Part shown: piece after piece, positions 9,538 through 18,712 of the stretch
Layout: every line of letters starts with the position of its first letter
How positions within the stretch are numbered: position 1 is the first letter of the stretch
Assembly (NCBI GenBank): GCA_030524055.1
Contig: JAUNHH010000001.1
Coordinates: 172,156 to 236,155, forward strand
Source of the DNA: Actinomycetaceae bacterium
GTDB taxonomy: Bacteria > Actinomycetota > Actinomycetes > Actinomycetales > Actinomycetaceae
Reading direction: 5' to 3'
Length of the DNA: 64,000 bases
Program-made: the position numbers and the translations under genes
The notes under the pieces: model-generated
Database searches by the model: none
What the model was told of the DNA's origin: nothing
What the model saw: only the letters and a program-made list of their open reading frames with translations

Positions 9538-10518
9538 CTAGAAGTAGTAGGGATAATCGGACCAATCTGGGTCGCGCCGCTGCAAAAACGCATCCCGGCC
9601 TTCTTGGGCTTCCGCCGTCATATACGCCATTCGCGTCGCTTCACCGGCGAAAACCTGCTGACCGGCAATCCCATCATCAGCCAAGTTAAAGGCAAACTTC
9701 AGCATCCGAATCGCCTGCGGCGACTTCGAGCACACAGTTCGCGCCCACTCCACCGCCACTTCTTCGAGCTGTTCATGATCGACCGAGCGATTCACCACGC
9801 CCCAACGCTCGGCCGTGTCAGCGTCATAACGCTCAGCAAGGAAGAAGATTTCGCGGGCACGGCGATCGCCTACTTGACGCGCCAAAAGCGCAGACCCATA
9901 GCCCGCATCGAAAGAGCCAACATTGGCGTCGGTTTGCATAAATGCCGCGTGCTGGCGCGATGCCACTGACAAATCCGCAACCACATTGAGGGAATGCCCT
10001 CCTCCGGCAGCCCACCCGGGCACCGCGGCAATCACCACTTTAGGCATTGTGCGAATCAGGCGCTGGACCTCCAGAATGTGAAGACGCCCCGCCCGGGCTG
10101 GGTCCATTTGCTCGCGGCGCTGGTCGGTCCCGGCCTGCGGGTCGGCGCCCTCAACCTCATAGCGATAGCCGTCTGAGCCGCGGACCCGCTGGTCACCACC
10201 AGAACAGAAAGAGTAGCCGCCGTCCTTGGGCGATGGCCCATTACCAGTGAGGATGACAGCGCCCACATCTCCGCTTTGCCGGGCGTGATCAAGCGCGCGA
10301 TACAGTTCGTCAACGGTGAGCGGCCGGAAAGCATTACGGATTTCAGGGCGGTCAAAGGCAATGCGCACCCACGGCAGGTCCGCGCCAGCAGGACGCCCGT
10401 CCAGATCGGGGCCTCGTGAAATTCCACGGTGATAGGTAATGTCGGAAAAGTCGAACCCGGGCACCTCACGCCAGCGGGAAGGGTCAAAGGTGTCAGACAC
10501 GAAATCCAGTGCGCTCAT
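9538..10518 (-). CDS. menB: 1,4-Dihydroxy-2-naphthoyl-CoA synthase (MenB)
   Basis: MenB is a crotonase-fold enzyme that closes the second ring of the naphthoquinone from o-succinylbenzoyl-CoA. The sequence is very close to mycobacterial MenB throughout, including RNAFRPLTVDELY, GNGPSPKDGGYSFCSGGDQR, GWAAGGGHS, the GSFDAGYGS active-site loop and the C-terminal EGRDAFLQRR. I place the start at 10518 (product 326 residues) because family similarity begins there. The frame stays open to 10692, but that extension contains the terminator of the upstream transpeptidase gene (10594-10626). No good ribosome site precedes 10518, so the ATG at 10542 remains possible. Confidence 0.95.
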   Translation of the reverse strand: MSALDFVSDTFDPSRWREVPGFDFSDITYHRGISRGPDLDGRPAGADLPWVRIAFDRPEIRNAFRPLTVDELYRALDHARQSGDVGAVILTGNGPSPKDGGYSFCSGGDQRVRGSDGYRYEVEGADPQAGTDQRREQMDPARAGRLHILEVQRLIRTMPKVVIAAVPGWAAGGGHSLNVVADLSVASRQHAAFMQTDANVGSFDAGYGSALLARQVGDRRAREIFFLAERYDADTAERWGVVNRSVDHEQLEEVAVEWARTVCSKSPQAIRMLKFAFNLADDGIAGQQVFAGEATRMAYMTAEAQEGRDAFLQRRDPDWSDYPYYF

Positions 10519-10593
10519 GAGACCAGGATACGTGGGTGTCATGAGAAGAACGGTGTACGAGGGCGGGGCCGCCATTTGCCGTGAATAAAAGAA

Positions 10594-10626
10594 AGCGCCC
10601 TGCAGAAGCAAACTCTGCAGGGCGCT
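10594..10626 (-). terminator. Rho-independent terminator of the L,D-transpeptidase gene
   Basis: Perfect 12-bp arms AGCGCCCTGCAG (10594-10605) and CTGCAGGGCGCT (10615-10626) surround a 9-nt loop. On the minus strand the stem is followed by CTTTTATTC, a T-rich tail. It lies about 70 bp beyond the transpeptidase stop and separates that gene from menB. Confidence 0.9.
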
Positions 10627-10692
10627 CCTTCGTCTTTGGCGCACCGCCACTATGGATGGCCAGAAAGTGGCAGGTGCAGACTGGCACGGCAC

Positions 10693-12129
10693 TTAGTAGT
10701 GCGAGGTCACCGCAGTTCCAATACCTGCCCAGTGGAAGATCCACTCAGCGTCACCTGGCGGTAGATTCACACACCCATGCGACCCATTCACGGATCCACG
10801 GCCGAACTCATCCACCCAGGGCGCACCGTGTAAGGCGTAGGAGCCCTCAAAGTAGGTCACCCAGGGAACGTCTTTCGCGCAGTAGTCCCATTCAGGTGTA
10901 CATCCCATATCCTGAGCCTCGTATTGCAGGTAGGTGTGGAAAACACCGGTGACAGTTTCATGCCCGGGCTTACCGTGATTCATGGCAATCGGCCCGTGGA
11001 CGACTTTCAGCCCTTCATAGGCGGTCATCGTATTTTTCGTCAGGTCAACGTCAATCCACTTTTCGCCTTCATGGGCGCGATAGGGGAATTTTTCTGACCC
11101 GGGCAGGACTGGCCGCGTCTCAAATGACTGCGCCACATCGTCGTAATTGAAAGAGGTATTCACAGCCTCTCCCTTTGCCAATGAAGCAACAACCTGGGCA
11201 GTCACGGCAGGCGCATTATTGACCACCATGCCTTTTTTGCCGGGGCGAGATTCAGCGACGACTTTACCGCTGGCATCAACATTATTAATGCCAGACTGCG
11301 GAGCAACATTTGTCGATTCCGCGAGTTTTTCTACCCACGCACTGACTTTTGCTTTGTCAACAACGGGTTCGCCAAGTTTCTCCCCTTCAGCGGGCAGAGC
11401 AATCCATGACGCTTTATCAGCAGGCTCCGGTGAGAAGGTGTCAATCCCATCGGAGATTTCAACGTCTTGGGAGACAATAGCGGAGGCTTTATCAGCAAAA
11501 GCCTTAGCCTGGGCGGTAGTGACCGTTGGCTCCTTCTCAGTCAATTGAATGGTCGCATTGACTGGCGACAAGGTCGTCACAGCCTTATCAACTGCGGCCT
11601 CAACCTCAGAAATATCGGCACTCTTGCCCGCAACTGACTCAGTCACAGCAAAAGACCCATCGGGCTTAACGGTGATCGTTGCGTCAGTGACCACGGGCCC
11701 CGCAGAAGAAGACAGTGTCTTCACTGTTTTTTCGAGGGCGGACTGGTCCCGATCAACCACCAGCGGCACCTGGGTTGAACCCACCAATGCTTGGAAGCGA
11801 CTCACCACTGAGGAGTTCGGTGCCAAAACAGCATCAGCGGTGGCCTCAGCGTCAATGGTCACGCCAAAATCCGCCAGTGTTGATGTGGTGGATGTGCCCG
11901 CCACATCAGTGGTCACTGTTGCTTGAGCCCCAAGGTCATTAATCAGGGCGACAATTTCGTCGCGCGTTTTCCCTCCGACATCCTGACCGGATACCGTAGT
12001 ACCAGGCAGGGCATGCTCAGCGTAGTGGACCGCATATGCGGCTCCACCTCCGCCAGCAAGTAATACCAGCGTTAGCGCCACCCCTGAAGCAATGAGGGGC
12101 GCACGTAATTTTTTCTTGCCATCCATCAT
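10693..12129 (-). CDS. L,D-transpeptidase (YkuD domain), membrane-anchored
   Basis: This enzyme should make 3-3 cross-links in peptidoglycan or attach proteins to it, outside the membrane. Residues 1-35 hold a basic start and one transmembrane segment. The middle 300 residues resemble two peptidoglycan-binding domains of the PG_binding_4 type (repeated patterns such as ALINDLGAQATVTTD and TVTTAQAKAFADKA). The C terminus is a YkuD catalytic domain with the SHGCVNL motif, catalytic Cys453, and the upstream HG of YALHGAPW. The frame is open to a TTG at 12147, but the ATG pair at 12129/12126 before GKKKLRAP is the more natural start. A perfect terminator lies downstream. Confidence 0.92.
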   Translation of the reverse strand: MMDGKKKLRAPLIASGVALTLVLLAGGGGAAYAVHYAEHALPGTTVSGQDVGGKTRDEIVALINDLGAQATVTTDVAGTSTTSTLADFGVTIDAEATADAVLAPNSSVVSRFQALVGSTQVPLVVDRDQSALEKTVKTLSSSAGPVVTDATITVKPDGSFAVTESVAGKSADISEVEAAVDKAVTTLSPVNATIQLTEKEPTVTTAQAKAFADKASAIVSQDVEISDGIDTFSPEPADKASWIALPAEGEKLGEPVVDKAKVSAWVEKLAESTNVAPQSGINNVDASGKVVAESRPGKKGMVVNNAPAVTAQVVASLAKGEAVNTSFNYDDVAQSFETRPVLPGSEKFPYRAHEGEKWIDVDLTKNTMTAYEGLKVVHGPIAMNHGKPGHETVTGVFHTYLQYEAQDMGCTPEWDYCAKDVPWVTYFEGSYALHGAPWVDEFGRGSVNGSHGCVNLPPGDAEWIFHWAGIGTAVTSHY

Positions 12130-12357
12130 TTCCCATGCTAACGGCAAGAAGACGTATTGTCATGAGTATTCCGTCAATTGTTCAGGACTTGAGACCCAGA
12201 TTCTGAAGGTTGAGACCCCCTCCTTTTCACCCCCGAACACTTCACGCAGCTCAAACCCAAGCAATACAACCTTCAACAAGAGTAAGGTTGCCCCTAGGGC
12301 CTTAGGCCCTATTATTATTTCTGCCGATGTGACCTCCCCAACCTGGAAGGACCCAGC

Positions 12358-13674
12358 ATGTCAATGACACGTGTTCTTGTTGTGCCCGGTGGTACCTCCG
12401 TTGGCGGCGTCGCCCTCGCACATGCGGCAATCCATAAACTCATCGAAATCCACGAAGCCCGCCAGCGCGACCCAGATACTGCGCCTGCCCGGATGGTCGT
12501 GGCTATTCGAGATCCGCGAAGCGTCCCGCCCTCGTCCCTTCGTGGCGCAGCCACCTCCCCCACTGAAGCCTTCCCCGCAGATGTCTTCCCTGAGTTTGCT
12601 GCTCACGTTGACAACCCCGACTTTTTTGACGGTATTGATCTGATCCTGGCGACCTCCGGATCGTCAGCGGGCAAGCCTCGTTTGGTGGGCCTGTCCACGC
12701 AGGCACTGATTGCCTCCGCTGAAGCCACCGCCCATGCCCTTGGTGGCCACGGACGCTGGATTTTAGCCCTACCCGCCCACCACATTGGTGGGGCAATGGT
12801 CCTTGCCCGCAATGTCATTGCTGGACGGAGCCCACTCATTGTTGATACCAGCAATGGGTTTACGCCCGCCGATTTGCTCCCAGCCTTGCGCGCCGCCCGC
12901 GATACCACCGAGTATCCAACATATCTCTCCCTCGTTCCCCTGCAACTACGGTCCTGCCTCGATGCAGATGAGGACGTCCTTGACGGCCTGCGACACCTCA
13001 AAGCAATCCTGGTCGGCGGGTCAGCATCAGACCCGGATCTTTTGGCGCGCGCCCGTGACGCTGGCCTGACCATTGTCGAGTCCTATGGGATGACAGAAAC
13101 CTCCGGAGGCTGCGTCTACGATGGGCATCCCCTAGCTGGGGTCACTGTGCGCGCTATGGATATTGATGGCCAACCGCGCCTGGCCATTTCAGGGCGCACT
13201 CTCCTGACCCGCTACCTTGATGGTGATACCCCCACGATTGACGAGGGCGGGATCCGCTGGTTATTAACGGGTGATTTGGGGCGGATTAGTGCGTCGGGTC
13301 AGGTTGAGGTTTTTGGGCGAGCTGACGATGTGATTGTGTCGGGTGGGCTCAATATTGCGCCAGCTCCTGTCCGTATTGCCTTGAATTCTCACCCGGATGT
13401 GTCGGATTCGTGGGTGCTGGGCACTGAGGATACGAAATGGGGGCAGGTGGTCACTGCTGTTGTTGTGCCCTCTGCGGGTAGTGCGCACCCGCCTCTGGCT
13501 GAGTTCGGGCCGCGTCTGCGTGACCATGTGGGGTCGGTTTTGGGACGCCCGCAGGCGCCTCGCCGCCTCATTGTGGTGGATTCTTTGCCGCACCTGCCCT
13601 CAGGGAAAGTCGATCGGCTCAGCGTGCGCGCAATTGCGGAAATCCCTAGTGAGGGCACCGAGTGGCGACGGTAA
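12358..13674 (+). CDS. menE: o-Succinylbenzoate-CoA ligase (MenE)
   Basis: MenE adenylates o-succinylbenzoate and transfers it to CoA, supplying the MenB substrate. The 438-residue product belongs to the ANL adenylating superfamily: ATSGSSAGKPRLVGL is the P-loop-like A3 motif, ESYGMTETSGG is A5, LLTGDLGRI is A7, and LPSGKVDR carries the catalytic lysine of A10. The ATG at 12358 has an AAGGA site about 11 bp upstream. The gene overlaps menA by 13 bp, so the two are translated from one transcript. The copy of the dispersed word at 12523-12536 lies in the region between the N-terminal patch and the A3 motif. Confidence 0.92.
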   Translation: MSMTRVLVVPGGTSVGGVALAHAAIHKLIEIHEARQRDPDTAPARMVVAIRDPRSVPPSSLRGAATSPTEAFPADVFPEFAAHVDNPDFFDGIDLILATSGSSAGKPRLVGLSTQALIASAEATAHALGGHGRWILALPAHHIGGAMVLARNVIAGRSPLIVDTSNGFTPADLLPALRAARDTTEYPTYLSLVPLQLRSCLDADEDVLDGLRHLKAILVGGSASDPDLLARARDAGLTIVESYGMTETSGGCVYDGHPLAGVTVRAMDIDGQPRLAISGRTLLTRYLDGDTPTIDEGGIRWLLTGDLGRISASGQVEVFGRADDVIVSGGLNIAPAPVRIALNSHPDVSDSWVLGTEDTKWGQVVTAVVVPSAGSAHPPLAEFGPRLRDHVGSVLGRPQAPRRLIVVDSLPHLPSGKVDRLSVRAIAEIPSEGTEWRR

Positions 13675-14609
13675 ATACTTCTTCAGGCTCACCGCACTCC
13701 ACGCCGCCTTCAGCTGTCAAAGCCTGGATTGAAGGGGCTCGCCTGCGTACCCTTCCTGCGGCGGCGGCTCCCGTGGCCGTGGGCACTGCAGCCGCGGTAC
13801 AGCTGGGCCAGTGGGCTCCGGGGCGGGCAGCCCTGGCATTGATTGTGGCGCTGGCTTTGCAGGTGGGCGTCAACTACTCCAATGACTATTCCGATGGGAT
13901 TCGTGGAACTGATGACCATCGCACTGGCCCACCGCGCCTGACGGGCGGCGGAATGGCAAAACCCCGCACCGTTCTTGCAGCGGCACTGGGGTGTTTTGCC
14001 CTAGCGGGCCTAGCGGGACTGGTATTGCTGTGGCTGTCAGGCCAGTGGTGGATGCTCATTGCTGGCATTGCTGCGGTAATTGCTGCCTGGTTTTATACCG
14101 GCGGACGCACTCCCTACGGTTATATGGGCATTGGGCTTTCTGAAGCCCTGGTTTTTGTCTTTTTTGGACTGATGGCCTGTGCGGGCACCACGTGGACACA
14201 GATTCAGCAGGCACCCTGGTGGCTGTGGATGCTGGCGAGTGCTTTAGGGGCGAATTCTGTCGCAATGCTGGTGGTGAATAATCTTCGTGATATTCCCACC
14301 GATACGATCGCCGGGAAACGGACTTTAGCTGTGCGAATGGGAGATAATCGCACCCGCTGGTTTTATGCGATCCTTATGATAATCCCCACCCCAGTACTGG
14401 CTATTTTGGGATTACATATGCCAATAACGCCTCTCATTGTTGCTCTTTTAGTGGCAATTACGGCGATTATTGCGTGGCAACCAATTGGCATTGTTGCTGG
14501 TGGCGCCATAGGGCGCGACCTTATTGCCGCATTAAAGTGGACGGGTTTATCAATGGTGTGGTGGGCAGTGGCTATTTGTCTTCTCCTGGTCACCCCTACC
14601 CTTGCCTAA
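13662..14609 (+). CDS. menA: 1,4-Dihydroxy-2-naphthoate polyprenyltransferase (MenA)
   Basis: MenA is an integral membrane UbiA-family prenyltransferase that attaches the isoprenoid tail to DHNA. The 315-residue product has about eight hydrophobic segments and both aspartate-rich motifs: NDYSDGIRGTDD in the first cytosolic loop and NNLRDIPTDTIAGKRTLAVR in the second. Translation starts at a GTG inside the end of menE (13-bp overlap). No menG/ubiE methyltransferase or menF is seen in the window, so those steps must be encoded elsewhere. Confidence 0.94.
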   Translation: MATVNTSSGSPHSTPPSAVKAWIEGARLRTLPAAAAPVAVGTAAAVQLGQWAPGRAALALIVALALQVGVNYSNDYSDGIRGTDDHRTGPPRLTGGGMAKPRTVLAAALGCFALAGLAGLVLLWLSGQWWMLIAGIAAVIAAWFYTGGRTPYGYMGIGLSEALVFVFFGLMACAGTTWTQIQQAPWWLWMLASALGANSVAMLVVNNLRDIPTDTIAGKRTLAVRMGDNRTRWFYAILMIIPTPVLAILGLHMPITPLIVALLVAITAIIAWQPIGIVAGGAIGRDLIAALKWTGLSMVWWAVAICLLLVTPTLA

Positions 14610-14675
14610 CGAAAACACCAGACCACTTTTGCGCTTTCACCTGCATTCTCGGCAACTTCCGAATACCATCATGGG

Positions 14676-15308
14676 GTGGCCCGAATACTTCTGTTCGTTA
14701 TCTGGATCGCCCTGACTATTTACGCAGTGGCGGATTGGGCGCGCACGCCCGAAAACGAGATCCCGGGTCGTATCCCTAAGCCCATGTGGCTGGCCATTAT
14801 TATCTTTACCGCGCCAACCTTTTCCATTGGCGCCATTGTGTGGATTGTTTTGAGGCTGGTTGCTGCGGCAGAAGCTGGAAATTCCTCCACTGGCTCCTCG
14901 CCCCGTTCTGGCGGTGGGTCAGCTAGCCCATTGCCTTCGTTGACAGATCTTTTCCCTGGGGCTGGGGGTGGCCGGAAATCGTCTCAGGCGAAGAGCGGCG
15001 CACCTGACGACGATCCAGATTTCCTTTTCCAGCTTCAGCGTGAAATCCACCGTAAGCGCACAAAAGAAGCCAAGAAAGCAGAGCGCTCGGGAGCTTCTTC
15101 TCCTATGAACGAGGGCGGGGCCTCTAGCGAGGCTACAGCGCCCGGCGAATCTGCCGTCTCCTCACCAACTAGTGCCGCGAGCACTCATCCAGGTGCGGAT
15201 AGCGCCTCCCCAACTAGCGCCCCTGCTGACTCAGACGCAGAGCCACATAGCCGCGACCAGTCCACAGATCCTGATCAGGGCTCTGACACGCTGGACAACG
15301 GGCAGTAA
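14676..15308 (+). CDS. Small membrane protein, PLDc_N-like
   Basis: The 210-residue product starts at a GTG. It has two closely spaced transmembrane segments (about 1-20 and 36-60) that resemble the PLD nuclease N-terminal domain (PLDc_N) common in actinobacterial small membrane proteins. A charged and Ser/Ala-rich cytosolic tail of about 140 residues follows, part of it basic and probably helical (EIHRKRTKEAKKAERS). The tail includes MNEGGAS, encoded by a copy of the dispersed word at 15108. It lies 66 bp downstream of menA and could belong to the same transcript. No catalytic motif is seen; function unknown. Confidence 0.7.
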   Translation: MARILLFVIWIALTIYAVADWARTPENEIPGRIPKPMWLAIIIFTAPTFSIGAIVWIVLRLVAAAEAGNSSTGSSPRSGGGSASPLPSLTDLFPGAGGGRKSSQAKSGAPDDDPDFLFQLQREIHRKRTKEAKKAERSGASSPMNEGGASSEATAPGESAVSSPTSAASTHPGADSASPTSAPADSDAEPHSRDQSTDPDQGSDTLDNGQ

Positions 15309-15413
15309 AGGCGGGGCAGTAAAGGCACTGGCCCGCAGTCTGCGCACCCGCGCGCCCCTCAAGGTTGGCAGGCGCCCCGCCCTCGTTCATGAGGGCGAAG
15401 CGCAAGGCAGCGA

Positions 15414-16079
15414 CTAACGCCGCACCCCGGCCGCGGAATCCCCGGGCGTCATATCTAAAGCGCCCTCCAGTAGATGAGCCGCGGGCTCTTCATAGGTCAT
15501 CCCCACCAGGGTGGAGTCCTGGAAGATCAGCGATGTCACCGACGCAAGCGAACAGTGCCGCGTAAAAGGCGAATGCGGCAGGGCCTTTTTCTGGGCGAAA
15601 CGCGTCAGCGTCACAATCGGCATTTGGTGGGACACTAAAACGGCTTCATGTCCAGCAGCTTGGCGCAAAGCAGCCGAGACAGCCGCACGCATCCGTGAGG
15701 CAACCTCGGTATAGGACTCACCCCAAGAGGGTTGAAGCGGCCGCAGGAAATGCCGCCAATTTTTCGGGTGCGCCATGATTTTCGGGTCGCTATTAATACG
15801 CTGTCCTTCAAAAACATTGGCGGATTCAATGAGGCGCGGGTCGCATTCGACCTCTAAGCCGTAGGCGCGAGCAATGGGCGCCGCCGTTTGTTGGGCGCGC
15901 AGCAGAGGTGAAGCGATAACAGCAACCACGTCGTTGCCGCGCTCATGGAAAGATTCGGCCACTTCCCGGGCCATATAGTGTCCGCGCCGCGTCAGTCCAA
16001 AAGCCGGGAGGCGCCCATAAAGGACACCCTCAGGGTTATCGACTTCGCCGTGGCGGACAATGTGAATCGTCGTCGTCAT
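15414..16079 (-). CDS. Histidine phosphatase (phosphoglycerate mutase-like) family protein
   Basis: The 221-residue product has the family signature VRHGE near residue 9 (phospho-accepting His), the arginine in PLLRAQQTA and the second histidine in VLVSHQMPI. Such proteins are phosphatases or mutases with very varied substrates, and the sequence does not tell which. In many actinobacteria a relative of this type sits beside menaquinone or cytochrome-biogenesis genes, so a housekeeping role is likely. It converges with the PLDc_N-like gene; the 105 bp between them hold a copy of the dispersed word (15372-15385). Confidence 0.88.
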   Translation of the reverse strand: MTTTIHIVRHGEVDNPEGVLYGRLPAFGLTRRGHYMAREVAESFHERGNDVVAVIASPLLRAQQTAAPIARAYGLEVECDPRLIESANVFEGQRINSDPKIMAHPKNWRHFLRPLQPSWGESYTEVASRMRAAVSAALRQAAGHEAVLVSHQMPIVTLTRFAQKKALPHSPFTRHCSLASVTSLIFQDSTLVGMTYEEPAAHLLEGALDMTPGDSAAGVRR

Positions 16080-16186
16080 AGGTGAATTGTGGCACGAGGT
16101 CGGGGCTGGGAGCTCACTCTATGGGCGGCAACCGCAGTTTCACGCCCCGCCCTCGTTAATGATCTGCACACCCCGCAGGCAAAGCG

Positions 16187-16216
16187 TAAGGGCCCAACTG
16201 TGCAGTTGGACCCTTA
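16187..16216 (-). terminator. Terminator hairpin behind the bS22 gene
   Basis: TAAGGGCCCAACTG (16187-16200) and CAGTTGGACCCTTA (16203-16216) pair with one mismatch across a 2-nt gap, 33 bp beyond the bS22 stop. It may serve transcription from either side. A copy of the dispersed word lies at 16143-16156. Confidence 0.65.
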
Positions 16217-16248
16217 TGCTCAGCCATGAATGTACCGTATGCGGCAGC

Positions 16249-16347
16249 TCACTTCTTATTGCGACGCTGGTGGCGTGTTTTCCGCAGCAACTTGCGGTGC
16301 TTCTTCTTTGCCATGCGCTTGCGACGCTTCTTAATAACGGAGCCCAC
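16249..16347 (-). CDS. Small basic ribosomal protein bS22 / AURKAIP1-COX24 domain protein
   Basis: A 32-residue, extremely basic protein starting GSVIKKRRKRMAKKKH and ending RHQRRNKK. It matches the short actinobacterial protein annotated as AURKAIP1/COX24-domain protein and identified in mycobacterial 30S subunits as bS22. The start is a GTG preceded by GGGAGGAA at 4-5 bp, a strong ribosome site. It is transcribed alone between the BldC-like gene upstream and its own terminator. Confidence 0.9.
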   Translation of the reverse strand: MGSVIKKRRKRMAKKKHRKLLRKTRHQRRNKK

Positions 16348-16439
16348 GGGGTTCCTCCCTCTAGTTTGTGTTCACCTCGCGGCAGAGGTCCCCACCGCTA
16401 GTATCTGTCTGGCATGCCTGAAGGCACAGTGGCTCTATA

Positions 16440-16658
16440 TTACCCGCCCAGGCCGAAGGCTTGTTCCTCAGTGTGTTCAGTGAGACCGGCAGCAATAAGT
16501 TGACCAACCGCAGCTTCGGGGACGCGGAAGCTCTTCCCGACCCGAATTGCGGGCATCTCTCCAGAGTGAATTAGCCGGTAAACCGTCATCCGAGAAACGC
16601 GCATGAGGTCCGCCACTTCCGACACTGTCATGAAACGTGGGGCGGACTTCTGTTCCAT
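16440..16658 (-). CDS. BldC-like MerR-type helix-turn-helix DNA-binding protein
   Basis: The 72-residue protein consists almost entirely of an excisionase/MerR-type winged helix: FMTVSEVADLMRVSRMTVYRLIHSGEMPAIRVGKSFRVPEA. That pattern, the short length and the location just upstream of bS22 match BldC, the small developmental regulator conserved in actinobacteria. I infer orthology from context; an ordinary excisionase-family protein is less likely because no integrase is near. It probably binds DNA as an asymmetric oligomer, as known for BldC. Confidence 0.85.
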   Translation of the reverse strand: MEQKSAPRFMTVSEVADLMRVSRMTVYRLIHSGEMPAIRVGKSFRVPEAAVGQLIAAGLTEHTEEQAFGLGG

Positions 16659-16948
16659 GGATGACTCCTGTGAGTTTAGAGACGGCGGGACCCTGCGTCC
16701 GCTCCTGCGATCTCTCGCCCTCTAATAATGAAGCAATTGATACGGCTGGGGCAACTCCTAGAGAGATGTGTCGTCCAAGCCTCGTTACTCACATTGGTCT
16801 CATCGGCCACATTACGCCCAAAAGACTCAGGTATCTCACATAATCCTGCCCACGATTTAAGATGGCGGTGGGTTGTGCGGACAGTGCAGCAACCCGCGGC
16901 TATTGTCGCTCTGCACAGTCATTGCCAATATGGAGGAAGGAGGAGACA

Positions 16949-18631
16949 GTGGCGCAACACGATGATCAGGATCCACGAGCTTCCTCACAGCCTTCTGCGC
17001 CTTCTCCTCCCGTCACACCTTCGTCAGCGTCTGCCCCGTCTGCATCGCGGTGGCACAGGGGTGCGGGCGCTCAGAATGCGGGGTCGTCGTCGCGCCACGC
17101 AGGTACCAGTAGTTCAGGTGTGTCTCATCACACGAGGGCGGGGCGTCCTTCTTCGGGGGCACCTTCTCGCCCACGTTCCTCGCGGATAGTAACTCCCGAG
17201 GATTTGCCCTCGGCGACTGGCGCCCAGGTCCGCCCCGTTGGCCATGACGCCAGGGCACATATGCGGCGCACCAGTTCTGAAACCTTCCGCGTGTGGTTTA
17301 CGCAGGCTGCCCGAAATTCTCCGTCCCGTCTTGCGGTTGGCATTTTTGCCGGGATTATTGCCATTGAAACAGCGCTTTTGGCGCTGCCCATTTCTTCGGC
17401 AAATGGCCAGCCACCCAATTTCGTGGATATTCTTTTTACTGCCGTGTCTACCGTGTGCGTCACTGGGTTGACCACTGTTGACACTGCCACCCAATGGTCC
17501 ACTTTTGGACATGCGGTGATTGCTATTGGGGTGCTTATTGGCGGTCTGGGAGTCATGACATTAGCCTCCATTTTGGGTATGGCTGTGTCACGGCATTTAG
17601 GTCTGACCCAGCGAATGCTGGCCGCCCAAGAAACCAAACAGGACGATATGAGTCGCCTTTCTGGGCTGCTTGTCGCTGTTCTTGTCACCTCTTTAACCGC
17701 CCAGGGTCTCCTCTTTTGCTTCTTCTTCCCGCGCTTTTTATCGCTAGGGGGATATACCTGGGGGCAGGCCGCTTGGGAAGCCACTTTTATGTCGATTTCG
17801 GTGTTTAATAATGCCGGTTTTACGATTATGCGCGGAGGCCTGGCGCCTTTTGTTAACGACTGGTGGATGCTTTTCCCGATTATTATCGGGTCGGCTGTAG
17901 GCGCTGTCGGTTTCCCTGTCATTCAGGATCTCGCTAAACGGTGGCGCCGCCCCCAAACCTGGGCGCTCCACACGAAATTAACTCTGGCTGTCTATTTAAC
18001 GCTGACATTTATTGGCGCCGTGATGTTGGGCCTAACAGAATGGTCAAATCCGCATACTTTGGGTGCTCTTGATATTCCCTCACGCACATTAAATGTGCTT
18101 CTTGCCGGGGTAAATACCCGTTCTTCTGGACTGTCTGCATTAGACGTTGGCGCGATGCGCACGCAAACGCACTTTGTTCAGGACATTCTCATGATGATTG
18201 GGGGCGGGTCGGCCTCCACCGCTGGCGGCATTAAGGTGACGACTTTTGCGGTGCTCCTGCTGGCCGTGTGGGCTGAAGCCCGAGGTGACCGCGATATTGA
18301 GGTCTTCCACCGGCGTATTCCGCCAACGGTTGTGCGCCTGGCTGTGGCCGTCACACTGATGGGCATCGCCCTCGTATCTGTTTCTGTCACCCTCCTGCTA
18401 ACGCTGACAGACCTGTCCCTAGACATTGTTCTCTTTGAGACGATTTCTGCTTTTGCCACCGTTGGCCTGTCCACAGGTGTCACCCCTGCCCTACCAGATC
18501 CAGCAAAGTATGTCCTTATTGCCCTGATGTTTGCGGGGCGAACGGGAACAATGACAGTAGCAGCAGCCCTGGCCCTACGGGAAGGCACGCGGGTTATCCG
18601 TATGCCTGAAGAGCGCCCGATTATTGGCTAG
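16949..18631 (+). CDS. TrkH/KtrB-family potassium uptake membrane protein
   Basis: This is the ion-conducting subunit of a Trk/Ktr potassium transporter. After a low-complexity cytosolic N terminus of about 100 residues come repeated membrane-pore-membrane units. Their selectivity-loop sequences are visible: TVCVTGLTT, FNNAGFT, VNTRSSGLS and FATVGLSTG. The frame opens at 16862, but I choose the GTG at 16949 because GGAAGGAGG lies 6 bp upstream; the product is then 560 residues. The trkA-type gating subunit is encoded 80 bp downstream. The N-terminal arm includes a copy of the dispersed word (17131). Confidence 0.94.
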   Translation: MAQHDDQDPRASSQPSAPSPPVTPSSASAPSASRWHRGAGAQNAGSSSRHAGTSSSGVSHHTRAGRPSSGAPSRPRSSRIVTPEDLPSATGAQVRPVGHDARAHMRRTSSETFRVWFTQAARNSPSRLAVGIFAGIIAIETALLALPISSANGQPPNFVDILFTAVSTVCVTGLTTVDTATQWSTFGHAVIAIGVLIGGLGVMTLASILGMAVSRHLGLTQRMLAAQETKQDDMSRLSGLLVAVLVTSLTAQGLLFCFFFPRFLSLGGYTWGQAAWEATFMSISVFNNAGFTIMRGGLAPFVNDWWMLFPIIIGSAVGAVGFPVIQDLAKRWRRPQTWALHTKLTLAVYLTLTFIGAVMLGLTEWSNPHTLGALDIPSRTLNVLLAGVNTRSSGLSALDVGAMRTQTHFVQDILMMIGGGSASTAGGIKVTTFAVLLLAVWAEARGDRDIEVFHRRIPPTVVRLAVAVTLMGIALVSVSVTLLLTLTDLSLDIVLFETISAFATVGLSTGVTPALPDPAKYVLIALMFAGRTGTMTVAAALALREGTRVIRMPEERPIIG

Positions 18632-18712
18632 TGCCCACTGACAGGTCAAACAAGACTCTTACGCCGCGCCCGCCGCTCCCCTCCTCGCCTCAACCAGTGC
18701 GAGAATAGGCCT

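Noticed and set aside
10519-10692. N-terminal extension of MenB to 10692
   Set aside because: It contains the rho-independent terminator of the upstream transpeptidase gene, and MenB similarity begins only after 10518.
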